A DNA stretch of 64,000 nucleotides from the NCBI RefSeq assembly GCF_003573695.1, contig NC_039365.1, positions 80,549,082 to 80,613,081 on the forward strand, given 5' to 3'. Positions 1-12,454 of the stretch are shown piece by piece. The notes under the pieces are model-generated. The model had not been told where the DNA came from. It made no database searches and worked only from the letters and a program-made list of their open reading frames with translations. How positions within the stretch are numbered: position 1 is the first letter of the stretch; each line of letters opens with the position of its first letter. A program made the translations under genes and the position numbers. The DNA comes from Papaver somniferum. Lineage: Eukaryota; Streptophyta; Magnoliopsida; Ranunculales; Papaveraceae.

Positions 1-570
1 TTGAATCCTTCTAAAACTGCTCACAAGATAAAGGTCCAAAATAATTCCTTTAACTGTTACTATTGCGGGAATAAAGGACACTCTGAGCAAAGATGTCGCT
101 TTCGGTTGAGGAATGGAAAGCTTCATAACATTCTTACATGGATGTCTAAAGAAGTTATTAAACCGGTGTCACACATTGTTGGAAAGGGCACTTTCAACAC
201 TCACGGAATGTAATGTGATAAATCCTTTCTTAATTGTGTGTTCAATACAAAAAATGCCTACAATGGAAGAAGGAAGAATGGCGAAAGAGTGTCTGACCCT
301 GCAAAGAGAAAAAGGCATAGGAGAAAGAAAGAAAAGTTGAATTCCTCGTCTCTCCCTGAAGAAGGTTGCAAATCCAAGACTTCCGTTCCAGACTTCATAC
401 ATATCAACAATCGAGTCTCAGATCTGAAAATCAGTGTAAACAGACTCAAACAGAGCATCAAGAAAACATGGAAAGCGGTTGATTCAGGTACTCCTAACTC
501 TTCTCCTGATAATACTTCTTCAGCTGTGACAAGTAATGTCTATCTATATACCCTTGAAAAGGAAAAATAA
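1..570 (+). pseudogene. copia-like gag remnant with CCHC zinc knuckle
   Basis: A single frame runs from the window edge to a stop at 568-570, broken only by an in-frame stop at 211-213. Residues ~19-32 hold a CX2CX4HX4C zinc knuckle (CYYCGNKGHSEQRC), the nucleic-acid binding motif of retrotransposon Gag. The segment after it (RNGKLHNILTWMSKE) resembles what I recall following the knuckle in plant Ty1/copia polyproteins. The rest is basic and Ser/Thr rich, with no protease, integrase or reverse transcriptase motif. The 5' part lies outside the window. It probably belongs to the copia-like element whose 3' LTR appears at 31526, now split by the nested insertions, but that link is inferred from position only. 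Confidence 0.5.
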
Positions 571-879
571 GAAGTGAATATTGATGAGAAAGATGCTCAT
601 CTTAATACACCATGACTGCATAAGGTTGCATCCCTCTTTTAATAAAGAAGGATACTCTTTGTTCTCAAGATGCTCATCTTGAGAAAGTTGGCAGGAGTGT
701 ATTGAGTTATTGTTTAAGGAGTTATATTCTTCTCTAGATTTTTTTTTCATCCCTCCGCTAAGTGTCCGCCACTTGGCAATTCTCTCTTGTACATCTTTGA
801 TTCTCCTTTTCCCTGGGTCTCATATGTGTTTTGACCGCAAGTACACGTATCGGACCCACACGAACACCATGGTTCCTAG

Positions 880-955
880 GGTTTTTGGAATGCCTTATAA
901 ATATTGTGTTCCATGAGGTCAAAAGATTCTATTGAATTCTTTTTGTGTGTGCACA
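880..955 (+). promoter_or_regulatory. candidate TATA promoter before small ORF
   Basis: A TATAAATA box at 895-902 lies ~60 bases upstream of an ATG in good context at 956. The stretch 571-880 before it has no gene that I can support. The spacing fits a plant core promoter, but no transcript evidence is available. Confidence 0.3.
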
Positions 956-1228
956 ATGGATGGAAGCAACAAGATTGATGAAGTCGAGCAGGGCAAGACC
1001 AGTGAGTTGATTGTTGTCTCCATAACATGCTTTCATGATGTTGATCATGAAAACAAACTACATGTTCAGATATCTTCGCAACTGGTAGGAAATCTTCTTC
1101 GAGACTTTAAAGTAGTACATGAACATCTCGGGATTGCAACAAGGAATCTTGTTTTTCTAAAAAATGAACTAAAGAATGCAACTGATGAACTCTTCCGTGT
1201 TCGATCTCTAGTTGTTGACAAGGTTTAG
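956..1228 (+). CDS. small hypothetical ORF, 90 aa
   Basis: I do not recognise this ORF. The start chosen is the ATG at 956 (MDGSNK), just downstream of a TATA-like box; an upstream in-frame non-ATG extension to 932 is possible. The product is hydrophilic. Its C-terminal half (LLRDFKVVHEHLGIATRNLV) has heptad-like spacing of hydrophobic residues that would suit a short coiled coil. It lies inside a copia-like remnant, so it may be an accessory ORF or a chance reading frame. No membrane segment or signal peptide is seen. Confidence 0.25.
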   Translation: MDGSNKIDEVEQGKTSELIVVSITCFHDVDHENKLHVQISSQLVGNLLRDFKVVHEHLGIATRNLVFLKNELKNATDELFRVRSLVVDKV

Positions 1229-2667
1229 GGTGTTTCAGATCTTGTGTCTCGTTTGTTCTGCTTATTAGCCTAGTACGTCTTCTTTTTGGCTTAGTTGGAA
1301 GAATAACTAGTGCTTTGAATAACAATGATTGTGACTACACATAGCTATTATTCTTCATCTTCTTGTTTCTTTTTTTAGGTTTATTGGTTTAAATTCTAAA
1401 ACTATTTGGAGGATGATGTTTTGCAGTATTAATCTTTATGATTTTGTATATTGCAATTTGTTATGGGATATTGGTGTTTACGTCCGTGAACTATGTTTGT
1501 CCCATACTTTGTCAAAAGTAAAGTCGTTCATGTTGATATTCATGTATTGATAAAAGAATGAATGGACTTTTGACATATACAAAATTTAACCCTATATTGT
1601 CAAATATTTGATGGAAGATAGGTTAAAATCTTTTGTGGACAAGGATGATGTCTATTGATTGTCGTTATGCAAATAGTGATTGAAGATAGAATGAATCCTT
1701 GTATATTTCGCAGTATTGATCATCCTTGATCCATATTTTATGTGTATACTGCCTTACTCCATAAGTTTTTCTTGTGTTGAGTATATGAACGATTAAGTTA
1801 GTCATTTCCGTATGGTTAACTTAGTCATCGCTCCGTAAGTTTACTTATGTTGATCATAATCAATTAAATTGATCACTTTTTGTGTTTAATTTGGTTGCGT
1901 ATTCCGATTAAACTAATCATGGGTTTACTTATGATTAATTAGATTGATTTTTTGGATATAGAAATCATTCATATGGTTTTGGTGTCCAATAAAAATCCTT
2001 CTTTTCTTTCAAAATTAAGGTCACTCTTGTTGTTCTTTCGGGAATGACATCAAATGGGGGAGAGTTCTTTTGAGCTTGTGCTTAATGGTCATATCTTGAG
2101 GGGTGTGCGGCTGTGGAATATTAGAGGGGTTATCTTGTATCTTTAAACTCCTTGATGAATGCATTTAGCTTCGGATTTATGATTTCATCTAAATTAGTTG
2201 GTATGTATTTTTTTTCTTTTAGTCATGAAATGTGTCTTTCGGAAATTTCATTATGATCCCGTTCTTGTACCTTTGCCAATTTTATTGACAAAAAGGGGGA
2301 GAATTAATATGTAGTTAACACTACAAATACATATGGTTTTCGGATCATTATGTAGGGGGGAGTGGTTTCCATGTGATATGGAGTATTGACTAAGGGGGAG
2401 TGATACATATCACCATAATATTATTGTTGAAGTTGTGATATAATTGAACTTTGACACTGTGTAATAATACTATGAAACTGTATAATAATGATCGAGAATT
2501 ATGTTTTCTCATTGTTATAGCTACGGATATTCAACAACGGTGATGCTAAAGTTACAACCTTTGGGATCATTGGAATACTTGGAAGTGACGAAGATTTCGA
2601 GGAATGTTGAAGATTAGGCATGTGGAATAGGAGCTACTAAAGTTTCTTTACCTTTTTTGTATTCCAT
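1229..2667 (+). other. non-coding copia-like internal sequence
   Basis: This AT-rich stretch has no credible ORF. Several purine-rich tracts are present: GGGGGAGAG near 2056, AAAAAGGGGGAGAA near 2290 and TAAGGGGGAGTG near 2390. They resemble the polypurine tracts that precede copia 3' LTRs. No clean LTR pair could be assigned, so it is best read as decayed LTR-retrotransposon sequence interrupted by element A at 2668. Confidence 0.4.
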
Positions 2668-3369
2668 TGTAGATGGTGGATTTTCGACAAGGGTTAAAAT
2701 CGTAAAACCATAATTATACATGCTCCTGATCCAGCAATAGGATGAGTATTGAGGCTCATGTCTCTCATTGAAGCATGAAAGCTCATGCCATGAAATCTCT
2801 GACTGAGAATATTGTCTCTCGGAGTATATGTAGATGTGTAGTCTCTCAGCCGAGGCAACGGCACATCTCATGAATACTGAGCAATTTCGGTAATTACTTC
2901 TATATAGAATCGAAAGATTGGACGGCTCCTAGACAGCTTTCCTGCTAGTATAGAGCAATAACATCTTCATGGTGCAACAAGGTTTTCCCTGACTATATAA
3001 AGGAAATATCACGTTTCAACAAGCTCATGTTTTTCAATTCTCAAATAATTAATGCTCATAGACAGCATGCCTGCTAGTATAGATCAATCAATTAATTATC
3101 TTTAATCGTTAACTGAATATTCAGCAATATTCTACGATTCTTCGTAATATTTCGTCACTTCAATTCGTGGTTCTTCCCAGCAGAATTCCACGGGTTAGTG
3201 ATAAATGTTCAACGTACGGGCATCTGAGCCGCTATCGAGTAAGCCCCGACCAAAATGGTGCAAGTGTACTCAGCAATAATGCACAAACGAGCATTCCAAA
3301 ACACGAAGGAACGATGAACCTATGCAAAATAGGAAGAAAATGATAAATAATAAAATATTAATTGAGGCG

Positions 3370-4200
3370 TCAGGGGACTGGGCCCACCGGCCGGCCGGTC
3401 GTGCCGTGGCCAGTCCCATGCTCAATTTTATATTTTATCATATTTTTATTATTTTCCTTGATCTCATGAAAATCTCTTCATTTGAGCAAATATCCTTCGT
3501 TTCATGAAAACTCCTTAAATTCATGAAATTTCCCTCAAGTCATGAAAAATATTATAAAATTAGAGAAACTCATGAGACCGGGCCCTAGTCGGCCGGTCAT
3601 GCCCTAGCTGGTCCCACACGCCCCTTATTTTATTATTATTATTTTTTATGTTTCCTTCATCTCATGGAAACTCCTTGATTTCAACAAACTCCTTGGTTTT
3701 ATGATATTTCCCTAAAATCATGAAAAATATTATAAAATTAGGGAAAGTGTCTTGGGACCGGGCTCCTTGGCCGGTCGGCCATGCCTTGGCCATAGCCGGT
3801 CCCACACTTCATGACTCCCTATTTTATTATTATTATTTTCATAATCTCATGGAAATTCTCTAACCTCATGACATTCCTCAGTTTCATGGTATTTCCTTCA
3901 CATCAAGGAAAATACATAAAATTGGGAAAGGTGCTGCGGGACTGAGCTTGCTAGCTGGCCGGCCATGCCCTAGCCATGGCCGGTACCACACCTTGAAATC
4001 CCCTATTTTATTAATTATATTTCATCATCTCATGAAGATTCCCCAGTTTCAGCATAACCTTGAATCCTTCATATTTTCTCAAGATGTTGCTCAAACGCGC
4101 ATCAGAAAATATCGAAACTCTCAGGACTGAGACACGGACATTATGCATGTGGGCATGTCTCCTTGACCGACCAAGGCCGTCCCTAAGGCTTGCAAATAGC
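3370..4200 (+). repeat. degenerate ~180-205 bp tandem repeats with GC-rich palindromic cores
   Basis: At least four units begin with GGGACYGGGC-like sequence near 3370, 3575, 3755 and 3938, each followed by CCGGCCGGYC-type palindromes and ending CCGGTCCCAC. AT-rich spacers between them repeat CTCATGAAAAT-like phrases. A fifth, weaker unit lies near 4165. The same block recurs in the 3' LTR at 11390-12230. Confidence 0.75.
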
Positions 4201-5206
4201 CGGTCCCACATGTTTTAATAATCTTGACCTAATTTGCTCAATTGCTCATATTGGGTCCATAATTTTCTCAAACAACTGGGAGTTGGCTCCCACGACCATC
4301 AAGAGCCGGTCCCATGACTCCTTGGTTGGTCCCTCATCTCTCCATAATAAGGTTTCGCTACCTAACGCTCACACGAGCATTATTTTAATAAATGATTAAA
4401 CCAGCATTTAATCATCCTTTCACCAACTGCTCTTCAGGAGACTTTGGTATTTTGACAATTTGAGCATCTGAGCGTTACATGGTCGACTCGTCATCCCATG
4501 TAGACGGTCCCTCCTTCACCATGTGGTTGATTTTCAATAACGATTGATCAAAAATTATGGTTTCGAATCCAGAGCTCTGCAGAACATAATTCTGAGTAGA
4601 TTCAAATACTAATAATTTTATGATGATCCCGTGATCAACACTTTTATTATTATGCTCGGCCTAGCTGCCAGTATCTTAAATTAATATTTTATTTTATCTG
4701 GTCCTGACACCAACAATTCATCAGACGAGCAATATTTTCTCAGACTAAGGAATATTGGTTCAACTATCAATATTCAACAATTCAACAACATTTGCTCACC
4801 TTAAAGTTATCAACCTTTATTCGACAATATGCCTTTTTCTCAGCAGACATGTTCAATGCATGAGTCTCAGAACATTTGCAAATCACGTTCGACTCAACAA
4901 TACAAGGACTCATCCTCCCATAAAGTCAGCAACTGACTCCACAATCACGAAGATGTCAATCGTGTCACATGGGGGATATTAACTAGGGTTTTGGTCTGGC
5001 GGTCAACGGCACGTTTGTTCATACACATGAAGAGAATGTGAGAAAGTCGTGCAATCAGTTGGAGGAGTTAGCAAAGTAGTGGATGGAAAATCAACCAAGT
5101 CTCTGCACGATGAGTAACTGGTTTTGACACGACTTCCCACTTCCCCACTCTTTGACTTCAACAACTGTCACACTTCATGGGATCAGGGTGTTTACAATTC
5201 CAGCAA

Positions 5207-5214
5207 TATAAAAG
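5207..5214 (+). promoter_or_regulatory. TATA box of element A 5' LTR
   Basis: TATAAAAG, preserved in the 3' LTR at 31059-31066. It would place the R region start around 5235, leaving a U5 of about 190 bases. Confidence 0.55.
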
Positions 5215-5518
5215 GTCTCTGAATCATGATTGAAACGAACAAGAGTTTCTCGACAAGTTCATACAGACAATCTTTCGTCTACACGAACTCATCGTCTGAG
5301 CAATCACTCTCAACTGAGTAAATTCAATCATTCAGAACTTTCTTACGCAGAATACACAACACACCTACAATATCGATCACCATTGATCTCACACATTTCT
5401 CAGCTTCCCTCCTACAGACCGACTACACCAAGTGGTTGAATATAGAGTTTCTTCAAACTGAGCATTCTATCAAAAGATTTATTGCTGAAGACATGACTAA
5501 GCATGTGGATACTCCACT

Positions 5519-5806
5519 GTGCACGAGTGTCCATATGTGCCGCAACCATGGAATCCCATCACACGAGGAATTCCGATTCAGCAGAAGATATTCAAGGCAC
5601 GTACGACCAAGCCTAACAAATTCAAGAAAGGAGATTTAGTTCTTAAGGCAACTAAGCGTGATCTCCATTATGCAAGGAGCTCCAATTGGGAAGGACCTTT
5701 CATGGTTGCAAGATCCATAACTGGAGTCTACTACAAACTGATCAACACAGATGGCAGGACCATGCCAGTGATCCATGAGAATTGGCTTAAGGCATTTGAC
5801 GCCTGA
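5519..5806 (+). pseudogene. Ty3/gypsy integrase C-terminal fragment
   Basis: The reading frame ends in a module typical of gypsy integrase C-termini: NKFKKGDLVLK, then SSNWEGPFMVARSITGVYYK and DGRTMPVIHENWLKAF. This is the region that follows the DDE core and ends the pol polyprotein. The upstream integrase core, reverse transcriptase and gag are absent; the fragment begins within ~100 bases of the 5' LTR. A deletion has therefore joined the LTR side to the very end of pol. It sits between the LTR and the antisense PMD gene, the order expected for the 3' part of a Tat-lineage element. Confidence 0.7.
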
Positions 5807-6079
5807 AATTATTGGGCATCTGAGGTACCGGGTGTTTGAGCATTCATGACGTCTGGGATTTGGCATTTAGGATTTTCTTTCATTGTATTTCAATTTCTCC
5901 AAAACGTTTGCAATACTTGCATTTAGTATTTGAATTCAGCAATTTATCAAGGTTCAGTTCATTTTGCTTAAAGAAAATCTCTATTAAATCCAAAATAAAA
6001 TCCTCAATCATCTACCAATTCAGAACCAATCAATATCAAAACCAAAATAAAACCTCACATCTCTCAGAAGTTCAAAAGT
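5807..6079 (+). other. spacer between pol end and antisense gene
   Basis: AT-rich, no gene seen. It separates the convergent integrase fragment and antisense PMD gene. Confidence 0.4.
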
Positions 6080-9000
6080 TCAAGAGATTATGAAAAGGAA
6101 ATCAAAGAAAATCAGCAAAGAAAGATTTTCTTTGCTGATTTTCTTTGATTTCCGCTCCTTTGCATCCTTCAAGACTTGCAAGGCCTCCTTCTCCATGTTC
6201 ATCTCCTCAGTCAGCTTAGCAATCTTGTCTTTTTTCTCCATCACAACATCATTGGGAAAGGGTATGTTATTCTCACACGAGTTCTTGATAGCATCTATTT
6301 TCTTACGAAGCCACTTCACGTTGAAGCCAAGTCTTTCAGAATTATCCAAGTTGAACTCCCAATCAAAGAGTACATCTGGAGTCACAGTATTTCTGGCCCT
6401 AGCGCATATATCACTTACAACATGCAAGATGACACTTACTTGCATTGTTAAAGCATAAGCGCGTCCATGGTCTCTGGTAACAATGATGTGACCAAACTTC
6501 CTCCATATCTTCTCGTACAAGCCTGCATATCCAATAGGAACGCTGAATCCACCAACTAGTTCATGATATGGGAGCGATGCATCAAATGGAGGACCAAAGT
6601 AACTCTCTCACTTGGATATTCATGCACCACTATACGGTTCTCAATTACTGGAGTAACTTCTACAGTCATGGCAACAGTTTCTTCAGTCTCTTCTACTTGT
6701 GGCTCAGTTTCTTCTACTACTGGAGTAGCAACAATCGAGGTTTCCATAACTTTAGTGACAACCCTATCATTTCCTTTAAGTGCGGGTATGGTTGTATCTT
6801 CATCAATAACTCCAGGGCTGCTCGCGTTATCATTAGTGATTTCAGTATCCTCAACTTCGGTATTTGGTACCTGATACGAAGATTACATGAGGTTAGAGCA
6901 ATCTAGACATGGAAACCAAATAGGATCATAAACTACAGCATACAACCAGTCCAACATCATCAAAGTTCATCATTATGCACTCAAGACGCGAGCAAATGGC
7001 GTGAAAGTCATAAAAACACGTTTTGCGGCAAGCTCATCTGAAGACATTTTACTCTGCCTTGTATAAGATGACGAACTGGGAGCAATCTACAAGGAATCTT
7101 AGAATTAGTTATATACCATTCTCTTCGCATGGATGTTCAATACAACATATCAAAATTTCATAGTAATCCGATAAGCGGTCAAGGAGATATGGTCAAAACA
7201 TTTGGCAACGTACAGTCTGAAAAAGTTCTAAAAGTCTCCTGGAAGTTTACTGTTTCGCCTTTTTCAGGCCCTAAACATATGCTCAAAACTTAAAAATCTT
7301 CATTTAGTAGAGCTTGGAAATTCTCCGGGCTTGAAGATACATATGCAGACCGTGAAAATCCGACTTCAAATGAAGATTTTATGGCGTTTTTGCTAAAAGA
7401 CTGAGTTCTGAATTTTCTGGCGACGTATTTCAGCAAAGTTTTTCGTATATGCACATAGATTCTCGGTCACTCATTCATAAATCAACAATTTCATGTTTAT
7501 ATGGATAAAATGCAAGGGAAATACTTACTTGGGTGGTCTCTGAAACGTTCAAAGGATTGGGATTGCCCGTGTCAACATCAGGAGTCTCATTACTTCCATT
7601 CGGTTTTGAACCTTGGGAATTTCCTTTATCTCTATCCTCCGAGGATGAATGATATCAGCGCTATCCACTTCCATGGAAGCATCCTCCTGGACATATTTTC
7701 AAACAATTAGCATTTTACCTACGAAGCATCATATTTGGCTATGTGGAAGAGTACTCACATCATTCTCTTCTTCGACACTCAAGTCAGAAACCGTCTGCCC
7801 AGCAACAGAGAATTGAAGACCATCAATACTTGATGAAGCAAAGTTCTGTAACCAAATAACAAATTTTGGTTTACGATCCTAGAAATACGGATAGAAAAAA
7901 GTCACGGCGGAAAAGTATTGACAACTCACCAAGGAAACAACTGGGGACTTTATGGTGTTAGGAAACAACTTACAATTCTTGTTCCTGCCTTCTCCACCGT
8001 GAATGACTGTTTTTGCTTTTGAGAAGTTTACTTCGATTCGAGGTCTCACATAACGACCGTCCTGCAGAAGAAAATTGATGCGACAATCAAAAAAGTTATT
8101 TTAATCTTAACAAGAGTATGCAAAAGATACATATTGGTGAACATCCCGGAGATTCCTTTCGCTTATCACCGCTAGAGAGATGTTTCAATCTTGGTCGAGA
8201 AGCAATCATATCAGCAGAAGGAGGCTCTTTCACTAAAGGTTGGCCAACCTTTACAAAATCGTGTAAATGCTCAAGCTGTTGATCCCAGAAATCTATGTAA
8301 CCTGGAGTTACATATGTAATTCGTTCAGAATAAGGAAACCAATAAGAACCTCCTTCCACACGTGTGCGATCTAAACAGGTCTTAAGTTGTTCCACTGATG
8401 GTTTCCTTCTTCGAAAAGTTGGAACGCATTGATCCATACCCATCTGACGAGCTGCTCTATCGATGTTGTATTCCTCTACTGAAAAGTCTCCATATATTGC
8501 TGATATCAAATGACCTGGAGTACAACCCAATGTGAATGATCTTTCGTCATCGTTCAAGTCAACACCAGATTTCAAAGTCATACTTTCTTCAGTATTGAAA
8601 GTTTTCAACTGAGAAACATAAGAAGGAATTAACACCCAGGGGCGAAAATTAAACTCAGATTCATTGTCTAACACATCGATGAGACGTGTCTTGGATTGAG
8701 GTTTCTTTGTACACCAGCGCATAATCCTGGCATTATCCTTCTCATGAAAAATACGACGAGAATCAGCAGCATTCAGCCCTTGCAAGATATTACGAGGAAT
8801 AGGTGCATAATTCTTGAAGTGCTCCCACATCAAAGCATGGACAAACATCGTATCGGCATATCATTCAATCTTCATAAAGCCATTCGAAATGCTGGAGTCT
8901 ATAACCAAGGAGTCCAGGTTAGAGTACAAAGAACCCAAGAATAGACTATCTATGGGAAGTTGTTCACCTTGAGCCATCTTAATGGCAAAAGGGATTACAA

Positions 9001-9783
9001 ATGGCTTTAGCAAAGTTCTGAGGTCTTCAAACACGTCCCTGGACAGCCATAAACACAAAAAAGCAGCAATAGATAACATACTGTCAGGTTCGTCAAGAGG
9101 GGTATCTCGTGGCCACCAGTGTGTTAACCAGTGGGCGTAACAACCTTTTCCAGACGCCTTATTAATTCTCTCCATCTCAACTGCCAAGATGTTGGAAACT
9201 GCTGTCTCCTTGTTGAAAGCTCTTTAGGGAAGTTACCCGTGATTGGGAGGTGCAACAAAGCAACTACATCCTCCAAAGTAATGGTAAACTCTCCCCATTT
9301 GCATATGAAGGTATGAGTTGGAATGCAACAACGAGCAAGTAGAGCTACAATACCTCGCGCATCATGGAAAAAGAACAAATCTCCAGATGCTTGGATAGCC
9401 CTGGTCACCTGTGCTCTATCTAACATGGCTCTAACACGAGGAAAACCCAGCATATGTCTCGCCCACCCGGAGAATTTTTCTAAAGGTCGTCGAGAAAGCT
9501 TGAATTCTATAATCGACGCAAGAAAAAGTCCTCGTTCAAGACAAAATCGAATAGTTGCTCGAGGAGTCACTAATTTCTTCTGAACAACCTCTCTGGGATT
9601 TATCAGAAGGCGAAATGCTGGAGATTGAAGATGTTTTTCAGTTCCCTGCTGAACCGCGAAAAATGCATCATCTATATTTGGAACGTTTTTGAGCCCAGGA
9701 TTTTCTTCTTCTTCTTCACCAGCAGAAGTCTCATCCATACATGTATCGTCGATGAAGGCATCATTTTCCTGGGAGTCAGACAT
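6080..9783 (-). pseudogene. antisense plant mobile domain (PMD) gene carried by element A
   Basis: Starts at the ATG at 9783 after an acidic leader. The PMD core follows: THTFICKWGEFTITLEDVVA at ~9310-9240, then CYAHWLTHWWPRDTPLDEPD and FLCLWLSRDVFEDL, features of the PMD/MAIN-like family (nuclear proteins implicated in silencing and development, often transposon-borne). The segment IWRKFGHIIV...LGFNVKWLRKKIDAI at ~6510-6310 is the conserved C-terminal part. GT-AG introns are visible, for example 8062-8130; further exons lie near 8061-7930, 7849-7760 and 6880-6600, with a Glu/Thr-rich linker. Damage: a frameshift near 9150-9187, an in-frame stop at 8861, and frameshifts near 7600 and 6600. 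It lies antisense to the element between pol and the 3' LTR. Whether it was ever host-functional is unknown. Confidence 0.75.
6097..6153. repeat. perfect inverted repeat, 27-base arms, 3-base centre
   Basis: Arm GGAAATCAAAGAAAATCAGC... at 6097-6123 is exactly mirrored at 6127-6153 around GAT. The right arm is the coding sequence of the antisense PMD gene C-terminus; the left arm is its inverted copy and supplies the last residues before the stop. Confidence 0.9.
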
Positions 9784-10665
9784 CTCTGCGAAGTAGTTGT
9801 AATGTGCTCAAACATTATTTCAGAATATTTTCATACAAGACAACTTCGACAATATGATGGAGTTATACAATCTGACAACAAAATATTCATGCAGGCATCT
9901 ACAAAAATGGTAATCCTTAATTCTTACCTTTTTTTACAATTCCACTAACAGTAGTGATTGTGATACGAGATCTAGCACTTCAAAACCTTGCTCGTTTCTT
10001 CGAATCTAGAAAAGACAAACAAAACTCAGGTTTTCATAAAACCACGAACACTTCCATCATGCGAGCATTAATCACCGGATTATGAAAAAATAAACAAATA
10101 TTTCATCACAAATAATTGTTTGTTTTTAAATATTGCTCAAAGTGTTTTCGAAAATATATATACATATATGTGTTTAAAAAAAACTCACATGGTCGGTGCC
10201 GGCCGAAATATGGTCGGCCGGTAGTCGGACGGAGCCGACGATCAACAGCTCCGGTGAAAATATCCCTGCTCTGTCCTGTGCTCGGACGTGAGGATGAAGA
10301 ATGGATGAAGGTGGTGGTCGTGGGAAAGAAATAAAAAAAAAGGGGATTAATTCCCTTTTATATCAAATTTTATTTCCAAAACCTAATTTCACAAGGATTT
10401 CCTTATTGGGCCTGGCCTGTGAATCCTAAACCGACCAAGGTTCCACCATCAAATCAACGGTTCTACACCAATTAATGCTCATTAGACGATGCTCTATCAT
10501 GCCACTGGGATCTCCGTTCAAGCCGTGGTTCGCTCGCACGATCAAAAATTCGGTAACATCTTATCTTACGAATAAGTTCAATTACTTATTTCGTTCATAA
10601 TTGAAAAATCACCATTCAGTGCTGACTGAGGAACATGACTGTCCCTCACTAAGCAGGGGACTTAA
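9784..10665 (+). other. element A spacer: antisense promoter region and polypurine tract
   Basis: No sense gene seen. It includes the 5' flank of the antisense PMD gene, a GC-rich palindromic patch at 10197-10245 resembling the LTR cores, and the purine-rich AAGCAGGGGACTTAA at 10651-10665 immediately before the 3' LTR, which is a plausible polypurine tract. Confidence 0.5.
10353..10363 (-). promoter_or_regulatory. candidate TATA box for antisense PMD gene
   Basis: Read on the minus strand this is ATATAAAAGGG, ~570 bases upstream of the ATG at 9783. It suggests the antisense gene has its own promoter rather than relying on the LTR. Confidence 0.4.
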
Positions 10666-12454
10666 TGTAGATGGTGGATTTTTGATAAGGGTTAAAATCG
10701 TAAAACCATAATTATACATGCTCCTGATCTAGCAATCAGATGAGTATTGAGGCTCATGTCTCTCACTGAAGCATGAAGCTCATGCCATGAAATCTCTGAC
10801 TGAGAATACTGTCTCTCAGAGTATATGTAGATGTGTAGTCTCTTGGCTGAGCCAACGACACATCTCATGAATACTGAGCAATTCCAGTAATTACTTCTAT
10901 ATAGAATCGAAAAATTGGACGTCTCCTAGACAGCTTTCCTGCTAGTATAGAACAATACCGTCTTCATGGTGCAACAAGGTTTTCCCTGAATATATAAAGG
11001 AAATATGACGTTTCAACAAGCTCATGTTTTTCAATTCTCAGATAATTAATTATCCTAGACAGCATTCCTGCTAGTATAGATCCATCAATTAATTATCTCT
11101 AATCGTTAACAGAATATTCAGCAATATTCTACGATTCTTGGTAATATTTCGTCACTTCAATACGTGGTTCTTCCCAGCAAAGTTCCACGGGTTAGTGATA
11201 AATGTTCAACGTACGGGCATCTGAGCCGCTATCAAGTAAGCCCCGACCAAAATGGTGCAAGTGTACTCAACAATAATGCACAAACGAGCTCCTGGATGCA
11301 CGAACGAGCATTCCAAAACACGAAGGAACGATGAACCTATGCAAAATAGGAAGAAAATGATAAATAATAAAATATTAATTGAGGCGTCGGGGGACTGGGC
11401 CCACCGGATGGCCGGTCATGCCGTGGCTAGTCCCACGCCCAATTTTATATCTTATCATATTTTTATTATTTTCCTTGATCTCGTGAAAATCTCTTCATTT
11501 GAGCAAATATCCTTCGTTTCATGAAAACTCCTTAAGTTCATGAAATTTCCCTCAAGTCATGAAAAATATTATAAAATTAGGGAAACTCGTGGGACGGGAC
11601 CCTAGCCGTCCAGTCATGCCCTAGTCGGTCCCACACGCTCCTTATTTTATTATTATTATTTTTTATGTTTCCCTCATCTCATGGAAACTCCTTGATTTCA
11701 ACAAAATCCTTGGTTTAATGATATTTCCCTAAAATCATGAAAAATATTATAAAATTAGGGAAAGTGTCTTGAGACCGGGATCCTTGGCCGTCCGGCCATG
11801 CCTTGGCCATAGCCGGTCCCACACTTCATGACTCCCTATTTTATTATTATTATTTCCATAATCTCATGGAACTTCCCTAACCTCATGAAATTCCTCAGTT
11901 TCATGGTATTTCCTTCACATCAGGGATAATACATAAAATTGGGAAAGGTGTTGCGGGATCGAGCTTGCTAGATGGCCGACCATGCCCTAGCTGTGGCCGA
12001 TCCCACACCTTGCAATCCCCTATTTTATTAATTATATTTCATCATCTCATGAAGATTCCCCAGTTTCAGCAAAACCCTGAATCCTTCATATTTTCTCAAA
12101 ATGTTGCTCAAACGCGCATCAGAAAATATCAAAACTCTCAAGACTGAGATACGGATATTATGGTGACGCGTGCATGTCTCCTTGACCGACCAATGCCGGC
12201 CCTAAGGCTTGCATATAGCCGGTCCCGCATGTTTTAATAATCTTGACCTAATTTGCTCAACTGCTCATATTGGGTCCAAACTTTTCTCAAACAACTGGGA
12301 GTTTGCTCAAACGACCATCAGCTGGTCCCACGACCATCAAGAGCCGGTCCCATGACTCCTTGGTCGGTCCCTCATCCCTCCATAATCAGGTTTCGCTACC
12401 TAACGCTCACACGAACATTATTTTAATAAATGATTAAACCAGCATTTAATCATC
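10666..12454 (+). repeat. 3' LTR of element A, left part
   Basis: Repeats 2668-4415 with point differences and a 23-base local duplication (ACGAGC... near 11290-11312). Homology stops at the TCATC target site (12450-12454), where element B is inserted, and resumes at 30241. Confidence 0.85.

Larger units (their letters stand above)
2668..5422 (+). repeat. 5' LTR of element A
   Basis: A direct repeat of 10666-12454 plus 30241-31274. It starts TGTAG and has CTACA eight bases before the end of homology, so the exact 3' edge is uncertain by a few bases. It contains a GC-rich tandem block at 3370-4200 and a TATAAAAG box at 5207-5214. The 3' copy carries a 23-base duplication around 11290 that this copy lacks. 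Multiple substitutions between the copies indicate an old insertion. Confidence 0.85.

Noticed and set aside
5428..5450. Primer binding site of element A directly after the 5' LTR
   Set aside because: AAGTGGTTGAATATAG does not match a tRNA 3' end that I can name, and the deletion may have removed the site.
6090..6458. Plus-strand frame rich in Phe/Ser
   Set aside because: It is the opposite strand of the recognised PMD C-terminal exon.
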